From positions 1 to 38,869 of the forward strand of contig CAIMVD010000126.1 in NCBI GenBank assembly GCA_903844815.1: a stretch of DNA of 38,869 nt, written 5' to 3'. Origin of the DNA: an uncultured Bacteroidota bacterium (lineage in GTDB: Bacteria > Bacteroidota > Bacteroidia > Bacteroidales > VadinHA17). Position numbers and translations under genes: made by a program. The notes beneath the pieces are model-generated. The model saw only the letters and a program-made list of their open reading frames with translations, was not told where the DNA came from and ran no database searches. This document shows, piece after piece, positions 8,889 to 16,901 of this stretch; positions within the stretch are counted from its first letter, which is position 1, and each line of letters begins with the position of its first letter.

Positions 8889-9452
8889 TTAAACTGTCAT
8901 CACATCTTTCTCTTTCAAAGCCATGATCTTGTCGATCCTGGTATTGAAATCATGTGTCATTTCCTGGATTATATCTTCCGCATCTTTTTCGAGATCTTCC
9001 GGGAGTCCGTCTTTAAGCAGTTTCTTTAACTCGTCGTTAGCCCATTTTCTGGCAGTACGGATGCTTATTTTTGCTGTTTCTCCTTCGTTCCGGACCTGTT
9101 TTACAAGCTGATGCCTTCTTTCTTCTGTAAGAGGGGGTATACCAATACGGATAATCTCGCCGTTATTGACCGGCGTTAATCCGAGGTTGGCTGCCATTAT
9201 TGCTTTTTCAATAACTCCAAGCATTTTTCTATCCCAGGGCTGTATAATAATGGTTTTTGCATCCGGGGTATTGATGTTTGAAACCTGCGACAAAGGGGAG
9301 TTCACACCATAATAATCGATTGTAACACCATCGAGTAAAGCAGGATTTGATCGTCCTGCACGGAGGCGAGCGAGTTCATGTTCAAAATGGTCTGAAGCTT
9401 TTTCCATTCTTTCCCTGGTCTCGTCTGTAATAAGTTCAATTTCTTCGTTCAT
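8889..9452 (-). CDS. frr: Ribosome recycling factor
   Basis: The 187-residue length is close to the 185 residues of the E. coli protein. The family core is clear: HELARLRAGRSNPALLDG, VSNINTPDAKTIIIQPWD and GEIIRIGIPPLTEERR. With EF-G it splits post-termination ribosomes so the subunits can be reused. It lies 108 bases downstream of pyrH on the same strand, the usual pyrH-frr order. A candidate promoter and leader hairpin in the gap suggest it may also be expressed separately. Confidence 0.98.
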   Translation of the reverse strand: MNEEIELITDETRERMEKASDHFEHELARLRAGRSNPALLDGVTIDYYGVNSPLSQVSNINTPDAKTIIIQPWDRKMLGVIEKAIMAANLGLTPVNNGEIIRIGIPPLTEERRHQLVKQVRNEGETAKISIRTARKWANDELKKLLKDGLPEDLEKDAEDIIQEMTHDFNTRIDKIMALKEKDVMTV

Positions 9453-9489
9453 ATGATTCAGGTTAAATGATGTATGTTTTCAATAAAGT

Positions 9490-9532
9490 CCTGACAGGTT
9501 TAAATAGAACCTCTGTCAGGCAGACAAAAATA
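9490..9532 (-). promoter_or_regulatory. Candidate frr promoter and leader hairpin
   Basis: On the minus strand TATTTTTG at 9532-9525 fits the Bacteroidota -7 consensus TAnnTTTG. The predicted leader then contains a hairpin with arms 9513-9520 and 9490-9497 (cctgacag / ctgtcagg), extended inward by aggtt/aacct with a small bulge. No T-run follows, so a leader structure is more likely than a terminator of pyrH. The -33 element is weak. Confidence 0.35.
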
Positions 9533-9560
9533 ATAAAAACGTCTAAAGTGCAATAGTATG

Positions 9561-10268
9561 TTAGTTGCTTACCAATGTACCTGTCTTGTCGCCAATCACG
9601 ACTCTCAGGAGGTTTCCAGGCTTATTCATGTCGAAGACGATTATGGGCATATTGTTATCCCTGCACATTGTAAACGCAGTGGAATCCATTATTTTAAGAC
9701 GTTTGCTGATGACCTCTTCGAAAGAAACCCTGTCGAATTTTATTGCAGCCGGGTCTTTTTCCGGATCTGCGGTATAAACTCCGTCCACCCTGGTGCCTTT
9801 AAGAAGCACATCGGCGCCGATCTCGACTGCTCTCAGAGCCGAGGCGGTATCGGTGGTGAAGAAGGGGTTTCCCGTGCCTCCGGCAAGAATGCAGACAGTA
9901 TTGTCATTCATGGCCTCAATCACTTTGTCCCTGTTATATAGTTCGCCCACAGGTTCCATTCTTATGGATGTGAAAACCCTGGCCCTACCTCCATGCCTGT
10001 TGATGGCGCTCTCGATGGCAAGACTGTTAATAACAGTTGCGAGCATCCCCATCTGATCGCCCTTTACCCTGTCGAAACCTGATTCAGTACCGCTGAGGCC
10101 GCGAAAAATATTCCCGCCCCCGACAACTATGGCAACTTCACAACCTTTTTCAACAACTTCCAGTACTTGTTTTGCATATTCTTCGAGAACGGAATCGCTG
10201 ATACCCTGATTCCCGTTTCCGGCCAATGATTCACCGCTTAGTTTCAATAATACTCTTGAATATTGCAT
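9561..10268 (-). CDS. pyrH: UMP kinase
   Basis: A 235-residue amino-acid-kinase-family enzyme converting UMP to UDP with ATP, using the start at MQYSRVLLKLSGESLAG. The frame is open further upstream, but those codons translate into non-conserved sequence, and the family N-terminus begins at this Met. Conserved features include LKLSGESLAG, VVGGGNIFRG, the ILAGGTGNPFFTTDTAS segment and GVYTADPEKDP. It forms the pyrH-frr pair with the recycling factor. A long upstream gap containing a repeat separates it from the ROK gene. Confidence 0.97.
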   Translation of the reverse strand: MQYSRVLLKLSGESLAGNGNQGISDSVLEEYAKQVLEVVEKGCEVAIVVGGGNIFRGLSGTESGFDRVKGDQMGMLATVINSLAIESAINRHGGRARVFTSIRMEPVGELYNRDKVIEAMNDNTVCILAGGTGNPFFTTDTASALRAVEIGADVLLKGTRVDGVYTADPEKDPAAIKFDRVSFEEVISKRLKIMDSTAFTMCRDNNMPIIVFDMNKPGNLLRVVIGDKTGTLVSN

Positions 10269-10444
10269 AATGATAAGGTATTTAAACTGTTGAATAAATA
10301 TTTCTTTTATCTTTTTTCCGGTCAGGTTTTTTTGTGCAACGAAAATAATAAATATGCAGGTAATTATAAAGGATAGGGGGAAAATAGATAAGTTATTAAA
10401 CAAATTACAGCGCTGATTAAAAAGTCCGTTCTTAAGTGTAATTT

Positions 10445-10542
10445 CCTTTGTGCCCCTTTGTGCCATCCTTCGAGTCCTTTGTGGTTCAATGTTTTATTTT
10501 TTACCACGAAGGGCACTAAGGGTTGCACTAAGGCCTCAAAGG
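10445..10542. repeat. Intergenic inverted repeat with ~10-base word spacing (copy 3)
   Basis: The left half (10445-10485) repeats cctttgtgcc-like words at 10-base steps. The right half (10503-10542) is its imperfect inverted copy around a T-rich centre. It shares 22 identical bases with copy 2 (10465-10486 against the minus strand of 8793-8814). The two copies bracket pyrH-frr. Confidence 0.75.
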
Positions 10543-10582
10543 CTTATAAATAAACCGACATCACAGGAAGATAATGGTGGTG

Positions 10583-10618
10583 AAAAAAATCCCCGGTCAA
10601 AAAGATCTGACCGGGGAT
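10583..10618 (-). terminator. Rho-independent terminator of the MFS-ROK pair
   Basis: Perfect 11-base arms (atccccggtca 10589-10599; tgaccggggat 10608-10618) enclose an 8-base loop. On the minus strand the stem is followed by a run of T (complement of 10583-10589). It sits about 40 bases after the ROK stop. Confidence 0.88.
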
Positions 10619-10659
10619 GATATGAAAATTAAGTATTTTCTGTTGACCGAGACAAACAG

Positions 10660-11685
10660 TTATTGGTTCTTCTCAACTTCCTTCCATACAAGGGCACTGG
10701 CTCCCAGGATGGCTGCAGAGCTCTCTTTAAGCTCTGAAGGAAGGATTTTTACTTTATTGCGGAAGACTGGCATCAGATGACGTTCCATGCTATCTTTTGC
10801 AGGTTTAAAGATATAATCACCTGCCGCTGCTGCGCCGCCGAAAAGGAAAATTGCTTCCGGGCTCAGATAATGAACAGTATCGGCTAAAGTACGGCCGAGA
10901 ATCTCACCGGTTACCTGGAAGACCTTTTTAGCTATACGATCACCCTTTTCAGCTGCATCAAAAACCACTTTTGATGTCATTTCGCTCATCGGGATCTTTG
11001 AGAGAGGGCTTTCCGAATCATTATATTTTGCAAGGAGTTCATAAACAGTACGTTTGATACCCGTTGCAGAGCAGTAGGCTTCAAAATGGCCCAGGCCACC
11101 GCAACCGCAGAGACGTCCGCCGGGAACAACAGTGACATGTCCGCATTCGCCCGCAAAACCATCGGAACCATAAACCAGATCCCCATTAACTATCAGGCCG
11201 CTTCCGAGTCCTGTTCCCAGGGTCATCATTGCAAAATTCTTCATTCCCTTTCCGCCGCCGTAAATCATTTCCCCAAGGGCAGCTGCATTTGCGTCATTAG
11301 TAAGTTTTACATATTTAAACTCGGGGAAATTGCCTTGTATGAGCGAAGCAAAATTAATAACGCCAACGAAAGGAAGATTTGGGGCGTATTCAATGGTTCC
11401 GCTGTAGTAATTTGCATTTGGCGCGCCAATACCAATACCCAGAACTTCTATTTCGGGATTGATATTTTTCACCATTTCAATAGCATTTTTGATTTCTGCG
11501 GTAAGATCGCTGACATATTTGCCAAGCAGTGTATCAGAAACAGCCTGGGTCATACCCGGATTTTCCATTTTTTGAGGAGTAGGCATCTGTGGTTTTCTTT
11601 CATACAACACATTGCCATCACTGTCAACCACTCCGATTGCAGTATTTGTTCCACCAATATCAATTCCGATTGATACCTTTTTCAT
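10660..11685 (-). CDS. ROK-family sugar kinase (glucokinase-like)
   Basis: A 341-residue ROK protein that probably phosphorylates a hexose with ATP in the cytoplasm. The phosphate-binding motif is DIGGT (residues 9-13), the catalytic base is Asp131 in LTNDANAAA, and MTLGTGLGSG follows. The zinc region begins with ECGH (His183) and CGC (Cys193, Cys195). The usual third cysteine of the CGCGxxGC motif is His200 here (CGCGGLGHFEAYC). There is no N-terminal DNA-binding domain, so it is an enzyme rather than a NagC/XylR-type repressor. It lies downstream of the sugar transporter, which makes imported glucose or a related sugar the likely substrate. Confidence 0.92.
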   Translation of the reverse strand: MKKVSIGIDIGGTNTAIGVVDSDGNVLYERKPQMPTPQKMENPGMTQAVSDTLLGKYVSDLTAEIKNAIEMVKNINPEIEVLGIGIGAPNANYYSGTIEYAPNLPFVGVINFASLIQGNFPEFKYVKLTNDANAAALGEMIYGGGKGMKNFAMMTLGTGLGSGLIVNGDLVYGSDGFAGECGHVTVVPGGRLCGCGGLGHFEAYCSATGIKRTVYELLAKYNDSESPLSKIPMSEMTSKVVFDAAEKGDRIAKKVFQVTGEILGRTLADTVHYLSPEAIFLFGGAAAAGDYIFKPAKDSMERHLMPVFRNKVKILPSELKESSAAILGASALVWKEVEKNQ

Positions 11686-11725
11686 CTGTTCAGTTTTTTA
11701 ATTTAATGATTTATTTTAAAAGACA

Positions 11726-11770
11726 CAGACATAAACAGGGTATTATTCAAATACTTGCCGTTTATGTCTG
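11726..11770. other. Hairpin between the MFS transporter and ROK kinase genes
   Basis: Perfect 11-base arms (11726-11736 cagacataaac; 11760-11770 gtttatgtctg) are extended inward by a second stem (about 11740-11744 with 11750-11754). On the minus strand it is followed by TGTCTTTTAAAA, only a weak T-tract. It may stabilise or attenuate the dicistronic message. Confidence 0.5.
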
Positions 11771-11797
11771 CATTTATTTTGTTTTAAGTTAAGCTTC

Positions 11798-13162
11798 TTA
11801 CCTTATCTTGCTTCCTTTAAAAGCGTAGAAGGTGATATAGAGATATGATACAAGGGGTACAAGCAGGGCAGCTTTTACACCCATGTTGTCGGTAAACCAT
11901 CCCATAACAAGCGGAATTACAGAACCTCCAACAATAAGAGTATTAATAATTCCTGAAGCCATAGGCATTTCGTACTTGTCGAGGTCTTTCACGCCAAGGG
12001 CGAAAATGTTCGGGAACATTATTGAGTTAAAGAATCCGATAGAAAGAAGAGCCCAGATACCAACTTCATAACCAAGTACTGTTGATGAGAATACAAGTGC
12101 TGCTGCAATTATTGCAAAGAGGCCAAGTACAATGTTTGTTTTGCCTTTTGCAATCTGCATTGCAAGGAAATTAAGACAAGCAATACCGAGGAAAATAAGC
12201 CCGTTAACAGGCTGTGAGATGAAAACAAATTCGCCATTCTGGATCTGACTGCTTGTAACAAGCCATCCAACAAAGAATGCGATTATGATCATTAATCCTG
12301 AGTACATGTATTTTTTCTGAGCATCCATTGAACTCAGGTTGATTGAACCAAGGAAACGACCGACCATTGCGCCGCCCCAGTACATAGCAGCCATCTTTGC
12401 TGCTTCGCCCAGCGCCATGTTGGTATTTTTAAGATAAGGAACAACTGCAGTTGAGATACCAACTTCAGCGCCAACATAAAAGAAGATAGCCAGGGCGCCG
12501 AGTAATACATGAGGGTGTTTCCAAACGCTCTTTCTTTCACCAAGATCTTCACCTGTAATGATTTCAGGCAGTTTCATTAAGTATATTGCAACTGCAATTA
12601 TCACAATTAATGTTCCAATAAACAGGAATGGTCCCTGTACTGCTTTAGGGCCCATAAGCAGTTTAGCAGGTGTCAGAACAAATATTCCAACAACGAAAGG
12701 AGCGATTGTTGTTGCAACGCCGTTAAGAGCCTGGGTCAGGTTAAGCCTTGCTGAAGCTGTCTCTTCGTTTCCAAGAGCAGCAACATAAGGATTGGCAGCT
12801 GTCTGAAGGAAAACAACACCAGTTGCCATTACGAATACTGCACAAAGGAAAAGCGCATATGAAGGAATTGCTACTGCGGGATAGAAGAGGAAACAACCAA
12901 GACCAATGGCAAGGCAGCCAATTACCAAACCCATTTTATATCCGGTTTTCTTAATTATGCTTCCGCAAATAAATGAGAAAACGAAGTACGCGAAAAAGAA
13001 TACTCCGTTGACAAGATTTGCCATGAAATTGCTCAGCTGAAAGGTAGCCTGTACCTGATCTTTCAGGGCAATGTTGAAGTTGGTCATGAACCCGAAAATG
13101 AAAAAGATCATTAACATCATGGTCATACCCAGTCGTAAATTGCTATCAGTTTGTTGTTTCAT
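11798..13162 (-). CDS. Sugar MFS transporter, FHS family (FucP/GluP-like)
   Basis: A 454-residue inner-membrane protein with about 12 hydrophobic segments. It belongs to the fucose-glucose/galactose-H+ symporter family: FFIFGFMTNFN in the first helix, then FLQTAANPYVAALG and SARLNLTQALNGV, which are family signatures. It imports a hexose with protons. Its partner is the ROK kinase 112 bases downstream. It starts about 55 bases from a good -7 element. The exact sugar (glucose, galactose, fucose or another) cannot be decided from sequence. Confidence 0.93.
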   Translation of the reverse strand: MKQQTDSNLRLGMTMMLMIFFIFGFMTNFNIALKDQVQATFQLSNFMANLVNGVFFFAYFVFSFICGSIIKKTGYKMGLVIGCLAIGLGCFLFYPAVAIPSYALFLCAVFVMATGVVFLQTAANPYVAALGNEETASARLNLTQALNGVATTIAPFVVGIFVLTPAKLLMGPKAVQGPFLFIGTLIVIIAVAIYLMKLPEIITGEDLGERKSVWKHPHVLLGALAIFFYVGAEVGISTAVVPYLKNTNMALGEAAKMAAMYWGGAMVGRFLGSINLSSMDAQKKYMYSGLMIIIAFFVGWLVTSSQIQNGEFVFISQPVNGLIFLGIACLNFLAMQIAKGKTNIVLGLFAIIAAALVFSSTVLGYEVGIWALLSIGFFNSIMFPNIFALGVKDLDKYEMPMASGIINTLIVGGSVIPLVMGWFTDNMGVKAALLVPLVSYLYITFYAFKGSKIR

Positions 13163-13216
13163 TTAGTTGGTTTTTTTCGTGGTGAATAAGGAATTTACTT
13201 TGTCAATTGTGATTAA

Positions 13217-13224
13217 CAAATATA
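13217..13224 (-). promoter_or_regulatory. Candidate promoter of the MFS-ROK pair
   Basis: The minus strand reads TATATTTG, an exact TAnnTTTG match, about 55 bases upstream of the MFS start. A TTAG about 19 bases further upstream is a one-mismatch -33 element (consensus TTTG). Confidence 0.45.
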
Positions 13225-13400
13225 TAAAAGTAATTGTATTAAACTAATGAGGGCGGTATTAAAAGCAGTTCGTTTATTTCCATCCTGCAAGCTCAAGGAA
13301 TACTTGTTGATATTCAAATATTTAAAGAGCTCAGCAAGGAGAGGCTGTGATAATTTTAAGCTTTTATAACAACTGGCATTGAAAAAGCAGGAATCAGAAC

Positions 13401-13431
13401 AAAAAAAAGGTGGCACCCTGGGGCGCCACCT
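13401..13431 (-). terminator. Rho-independent terminator of the rplM-tsf operon
   Basis: The stem aggtggc (13408-13414) / gccacct (13425-13431) lies just after the tsf stop. On the minus strand it is followed by eight T (complement of 13401-13408). The rest of 13163-13456 is AT-rich with no supported gene. Confidence 0.88.
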
Positions 13432-13456
13432 GAATATTAAAATATGAACCTACGTA

Positions 13457-14287
13457 CTAGAGATTAAGAGAGTATCTTTTGAATTCGGAAACAGTAAGAT
13501 CCTTGTCGGCAGACTGAAGGTACTGTTTGATCGTAACTTTATTGTCCTTAACGAATTCCTGGTTAAGAAGTGTACTGTCCTTGAAGAATTTAGCAAGCTT
13601 GCCCTGGGCAATCTTTTCGAGCATCTCTTCAGGTTTGCCTTCACGTCTGGCCTGTTCTTTGCCGATCTCAATTTCCTGAGCAATAACTGTCTCAGAAACG
13701 AAATCCTTATCTATAGCAACAGGGTTCATGGCAGCTATCTGCATTACAACATCCTTATAAACTTGTTCATCAACACCTGCTATTGTAAAACCTGCAAGGG
13801 TGGCCAGTTTGCTTCCGGGGTGAATGTAAGCGTGAACGTGAGCAGCTTCAACTTTTTCGTAGTATGAGATATCAAGTTTCTCACCAATAATACCGATATA
13901 CTCAATAACTTTCTCACCAACTGTTGCACCTTCCATAGGAAGAGCTTTAAGGTCTTCCAGAGTTGCAGGTTTGCTTGAAAGGGCGATGTCAATAATTTTA
14001 TTTGCAAGAGCCAGAAAGTCAGCATTTTTTGCAACAAAGTCAGTCTCACTGTTCAGAACCATAATAGCTCCGAGTTTTCCGTCTTCAGAAACTTTGGAAA
14101 GAACAACGCCTTCTGTTGCATCCCTGTCGGCACGCTTGTTAGCAACAGCCTGTCCTTTCTTACGGATTATTTCAATTGCTTTGTTGAAGTCGCCTTCAGA
14201 TTCCTCAAGGGCTTTTTTGCAGTCCATCATTCCGGCTAAAGTTACCCTTCTCAGTTTGGCAACATCAGCAGCACTTATATTAGACAT
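13457..14287 (-). CDS. tsf: Translation elongation factor Ts
   Basis: A 276-residue nucleotide-exchange factor for EF-Tu. The start at MSNISAADVAKLRR is chosen because the family begins there; the upstream open frame is non-conserved and overlaps rpsB. The N-terminal UBA-like module has TLAGMMDCKKALEESEGD, and the TDFVAKN segment of the core domain is present. It lies 34 bases after rpsB, the near-universal rpsB-tsf order, and is followed by a strong terminator. Confidence 0.98.
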   Translation of the reverse strand: MSNISAADVAKLRRVTLAGMMDCKKALEESEGDFNKAIEIIRKKGQAVANKRADRDATEGVVLSKVSEDGKLGAIMVLNSETDFVAKNADFLALANKIIDIALSSKPATLEDLKALPMEGATVGEKVIEYIGIIGEKLDISYYEKVEAAHVHAYIHPGSKLATLAGFTIAGVDEQVYKDVVMQIAAMNPVAIDKDFVSETVIAQEIEIGKEQARREGKPEEMLEKIAQGKLAKFFKDSTLLNQEFVKDNKVTIKQYLQSADKDLTVSEFKRYSLNL

Positions 14288-14321
14288 AATAAAATCTTTA
14301 TGGTTATTAAATAATTTATTC

Positions 14322-15212
14322 CTATTCTTCTTCTGTCTCGTCACCAACCTTGATAACATCATCATCGTCGGCATCAACGATAATTTCGTCTTCTTCCTCG
14401 ATTTCATCTTCTTCCTCGTCATCAGCAACAAGTGCTTCAATGATAGCGGCAGGAATATCCTTGGTTTCAAGTTCCTTCCTCATGATCTTCTTGTCTTTAA
14501 TCTGAGGCTCTTTATCTTTCTCAAGTTTTCTTTCGCCAAGACCTTCTTCAATAGCCTGACATAAAATTCCGATTATCAGTGATATGGATTTTGATGCATC
14601 ATCGTTTGCAGGAATCGGGAATTCGATATCCGACGGATCCGAATTGGTATCGACCATTGCAAATACAGGAATTCCAAGTCTTTTTGCTTCCCTTACTGCA
14701 ATATGTTCTTTTGAAACGTCAACAATGAAAAGCGCCGAAGGCAGTCTTGTAAGGTCAATTATACTACCGAGTGTTTTTTCAAGTTTTGCTCTCTGCCTGG
14801 TTATCTGCAGTCTTTCACGCTTTGACAGATTCAGAAAAGTACCGTCGACAGCCATCTTGTCAATAGATGACATTTTCTTGACAGCCTTACGGATAGTAGG
14901 GAAATTGGTAAGCATTCCTCCCGGCCATCTTTCAGTGACATAAGGCATGTTTACTGCTTTTACCTTTTCGGCAACTATCTCTTTAGCCTGTTTCTTGGTG
15001 GCAACGAAGAGGATTTTTTTGCCTGACCTTGCGATGTGCTTCATTGCTGAGGCAGCTTCGTCGATCTTAACGACGGTTTTCTCGAGGTCGATGATATGAA
15101 TACCGTTGCGCTCCATGAAGATATAGGGAGCCATGGCGGGATTCCATTTTCTTTTCAGGTGACCAAAGTGAACACCTGCATCAAGTAATTCTTTAAAATT
15201 TGTTCTTGGCAT
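14322..15212 (-). CDS. rpsB: 30S ribosomal protein S2 with acidic C-terminal tail
   Basis: At 296 residues it is longer than the 241-residue E. coli protein. The S2 core is intact: LLDAGVHFGHLKRKWNP, RWPGGMLTNFPTI, and FAMVDTNSDP near the end of the fold. After about residue 260 comes a strongly acidic, low-complexity tail of Asp and Glu (DDEEEDEIEEEDE and further). The tail probably extends from the ribosome surface; its role is unknown. The gene precedes tsf and follows rpsI with a 114-base gap. Confidence 0.98.
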   Translation of the reverse strand: MPRTNFKELLDAGVHFGHLKRKWNPAMAPYIFMERNGIHIIDLEKTVVKIDEAASAMKHIARSGKKILFVATKKQAKEIVAEKVKAVNMPYVTERWPGGMLTNFPTIRKAVKKMSSIDKMAVDGTFLNLSKRERLQITRQRAKLEKTLGSIIDLTRLPSALFIVDVSKEHIAVREAKRLGIPVFAMVDTNSDPSDIEFPIPANDDASKSISLIIGILCQAIEEGLGERKLEKDKEPQIKDKKIMRKELETKDIPAAIIEALVADDEEEDEIEEEDEIIVDADDDDVIKVGDETEEE

Positions 15213-15326
15213 TTTTCTTGTTTATTAAGTTTACATTCATTTAATCAATCACAAAGTAGCTCCCGTGAGGGAAGTCTCTGTAATTTCGATACTAAACTTG
15301 CATCTATACCGAATGATTTCTAATTC

Positions 15327-15713
15327 CTAACGTTTACTGAACTGGAATCTCTTACGAGCTTTTGGCTGGCCTGGTTTCTTACGTTCAACCTCACGTGGGT
15401 CGCGGGTAATGAAACCTTCTGCTTTGAGGGCAGGTTTATTGTCGGCGTCTATTTTTACAAGGGCCCTGGTTATTCCAAGACGAAGAGCTTCTGCCTGTCC
15501 TTTAACACCACCGCCATCGAGATTGCAATTGATGTCATATTTATCAACGGCATTGAGGAGAACCAGAGGCTGTGTCACTACGTACTGGAGTGTCTCAGCT
15601 CCGAAATATTCCTTGTAATCCCTGCCATTGACAGTGATTTTTCCTTTGCCATCGCTTAAATATACACGTGCTACAGCTGCTTTCCTTCTTCCAAGAGCAT
15701 TGATTGTCTCCAT
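15327..15713 (-). CDS. rpsI: 30S ribosomal protein S9
   Basis: This 128-residue protein has the S9 signatures ALGRRKAAVARVYL and LDGGGVKGQAEALRLGI, and the C-terminal KARKRFQFSKR. The C-terminal SKR reaches the P-site tRNA in known ribosomes. It is co-transcribed with rplM, 19 bases upstream. Confidence 0.98.
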   Translation of the reverse strand: METINALGRRKAAVARVYLSDGKGKITVNGRDYKEYFGAETLQYVVTQPLVLLNAVDKYDINCNLDGGGVKGQAEALRLGITRALVKIDADNKPALKAEGFITRDPREVERKKPGQPKARKRFQFSKR

Positions 15714-15732
15714 AACTGATCCTTAAAATGTA

Positions 15733-16176
15733 TTATAATTCAATAGTTTTCGGTTTCTGTGCTTCGTGCGGATGCGATGGTCCTGCATAAACATGCATGT
15801 TCCTGTACAATTCGGCTCCCAGACGATTTTTTGGCAACATCCCTTTTACCGCCTTCTCAACCAGGCTGATGGGATTCTTCTTAAGCATAGCCTCAGCTGT
15901 AGTTATTCTCTGGCCACCGGGAAAACCTGTGTGCCTGATGTAAACTTTGTTTGACATTTTATCTCCCGATAAAGCAATCTTATCAGCATTGATAACGATC
16001 ACATTGTCACCACAATCCACGTGAGGCGTAAAATTGGTCTTGTGTTTTCCTCTCAGGGTAAAGGCCACTACTGATGCAAGTCTTCCGAGGATCTTGTCTT
16101 CAGCATCAATTATTACCCACTCCTTGTTTACAGTAGCTTTATTTGCTGATACTGTTTTGTAGCTTAAGGTATTCAC
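15733..16176 (-). CDS. rplM: 50S ribosomal protein L13
   Basis: A 147-residue L13 (142 in E. coli). Characteristic segments are WVIIDAEDKILGRLAS, LRGKHKTNFTPHVDCGD and VYIRHTGFPGG, then GMLPKNRLGAELYRNMHVY. It is the first gene of the rplM-rpsI-rpsB-tsf run and lies downstream of a candidate promoter and leader hairpin. Confidence 0.98.
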   Translation of the reverse strand: MNTLSYKTVSANKATVNKEWVIIDAEDKILGRLASVVAFTLRGKHKTNFTPHVDCGDNVIVINADKIALSGDKMSNKVYIRHTGFPGGQRITTAEAMLKKNPISLVEKAVKGMLPKNRLGAELYRNMHVYAGPSHPHEAQKPKTIEL

Positions 16177-16248
16177 TTGTTTTATTTTTTAAATTGATAC
16201 ACTTATATTTAATGTAATTACCCCATAATTTTGGGGACTGCAAAAATA
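16177..16248 (-). promoter_or_regulatory. Candidate rplM promoter and ribosomal-protein leader
   Basis: The minus strand has TATTTTTG (16248-16241), matching the -7 consensus. A short hairpin CCCCA...TGGGG (16236-16221) falls right at the expected transcript 5' end, and about 45 AU-rich bases follow before the rplM ATG. A Bacteroidia L13 leader family has been described, and this is the right position for one. I cannot confirm the match without a covariance model. Confidence 0.4.
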
Positions 16249-16430
16249 CAATATATTTCCAAATAAAAAAGAATATTGTATATAATTTCTGATTGTTAGG
16301 GAAAAGTAAGTTATTTTTATGGTATAGTTTTAAGGTCAGCAAAGGAAATAAATAGCATGTAAATGGCAACACCTTTTATGAAAAATTTATTTTATTTTAT
16401 TATTGCAAACCGTAATCAGAAAAACAGGAT

Positions 16431-16901
16431 ATGACAGATGACAGGGAGTTTCTACTCAGGGCCGTTGAATTGGCAGGTAAAGGGGTAAAAAGCGGGGGAG
16501 GCCCGTTTGGGGCTGTAATTGCCAGGAACGGAGTGATAATCTCGGAAGCTTTTAACAGGGTAGTGCTTAATTCAGATCCCACGGCTCATGCCGAGATCCT
16601 GGCAATCAGGCAGGCATCATCGGAATCAGGAAACCACGATCTGAGTGATTGCACACTATTTACCTCATGTGAACCATGCCCCATGTGCCTCGGAGCAATC
16701 TACTGGGCAGGAATTAAAAAAGTTGTGTATGCCTGCGACCGTATTGACGCTGAGAAAGCCGGTTTCAGCGACAAACTGATCTACGATGAGATCCTGCTTG
16801 ATCCCTCGGACAGGAAGATTCTTTTCACCAGGCTGAATGATACCGGGGGAAATGAGGTTTTCAGGGAATGGGAGGGGATGGCTTCTAAAATCCCATACTG
16901 A
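16431..16901 (+). CDS. guaD: Guanine deaminase (CDA-fold nucleoside deaminase family)
   Basis: A 156-residue cytidine-deaminase-fold enzyme that converts guanine to xanthine. Zinc and catalysis motifs are HAE (in DPTAHAEILAIR) and PCPMC (in TSCEPCPMCLGAIYWA). The GGPFGAVI segment, AIYWAGIK and the length match the small GuaD type (for example that of B. subtilis) rather than the tRNA deaminase TadA. The final 17 bases overlap the convergent gene on the other strand. It likely supports purine salvage or catabolism. Confidence 0.88.
   Translation: MTDDREFLLRAVELAGKGVKSGGGPFGAVIARNGVIISEAFNRVVLNSDPTAHAEILAIRQASSESGNHDLSDCTLFTSCEPCPMCLGAIYWAGIKKVVYACDRIDAEKAGFSDKLIYDEILLDPSDRKILFTRLNDTGGNEVFREWEGMASKIPY

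Noticed and set aside
10269-10466. N-terminal extension of pyrH in the same open frame
   Set aside because: The 66 extra residues are not conserved in UMP kinases, and the extension runs into the repeat at 10445.
11086-11673. 195-residue plus-strand frame opposite the ROK kinase
   Set aside because: Mirror of the kinase coding sequence; no signal, motif or promoter.
13213-13416. 67-residue minus-strand ORF between the MFS gene and tsf
   Set aside because: It runs through the tsf terminator and the MFS promoter region and resembles nothing.
13971-14564. 197-residue plus-strand frame opposite tsf and rpsB
   Set aside because: Crosses two real ribosomal/translation genes and is low-complexity hydrophobic sequence.
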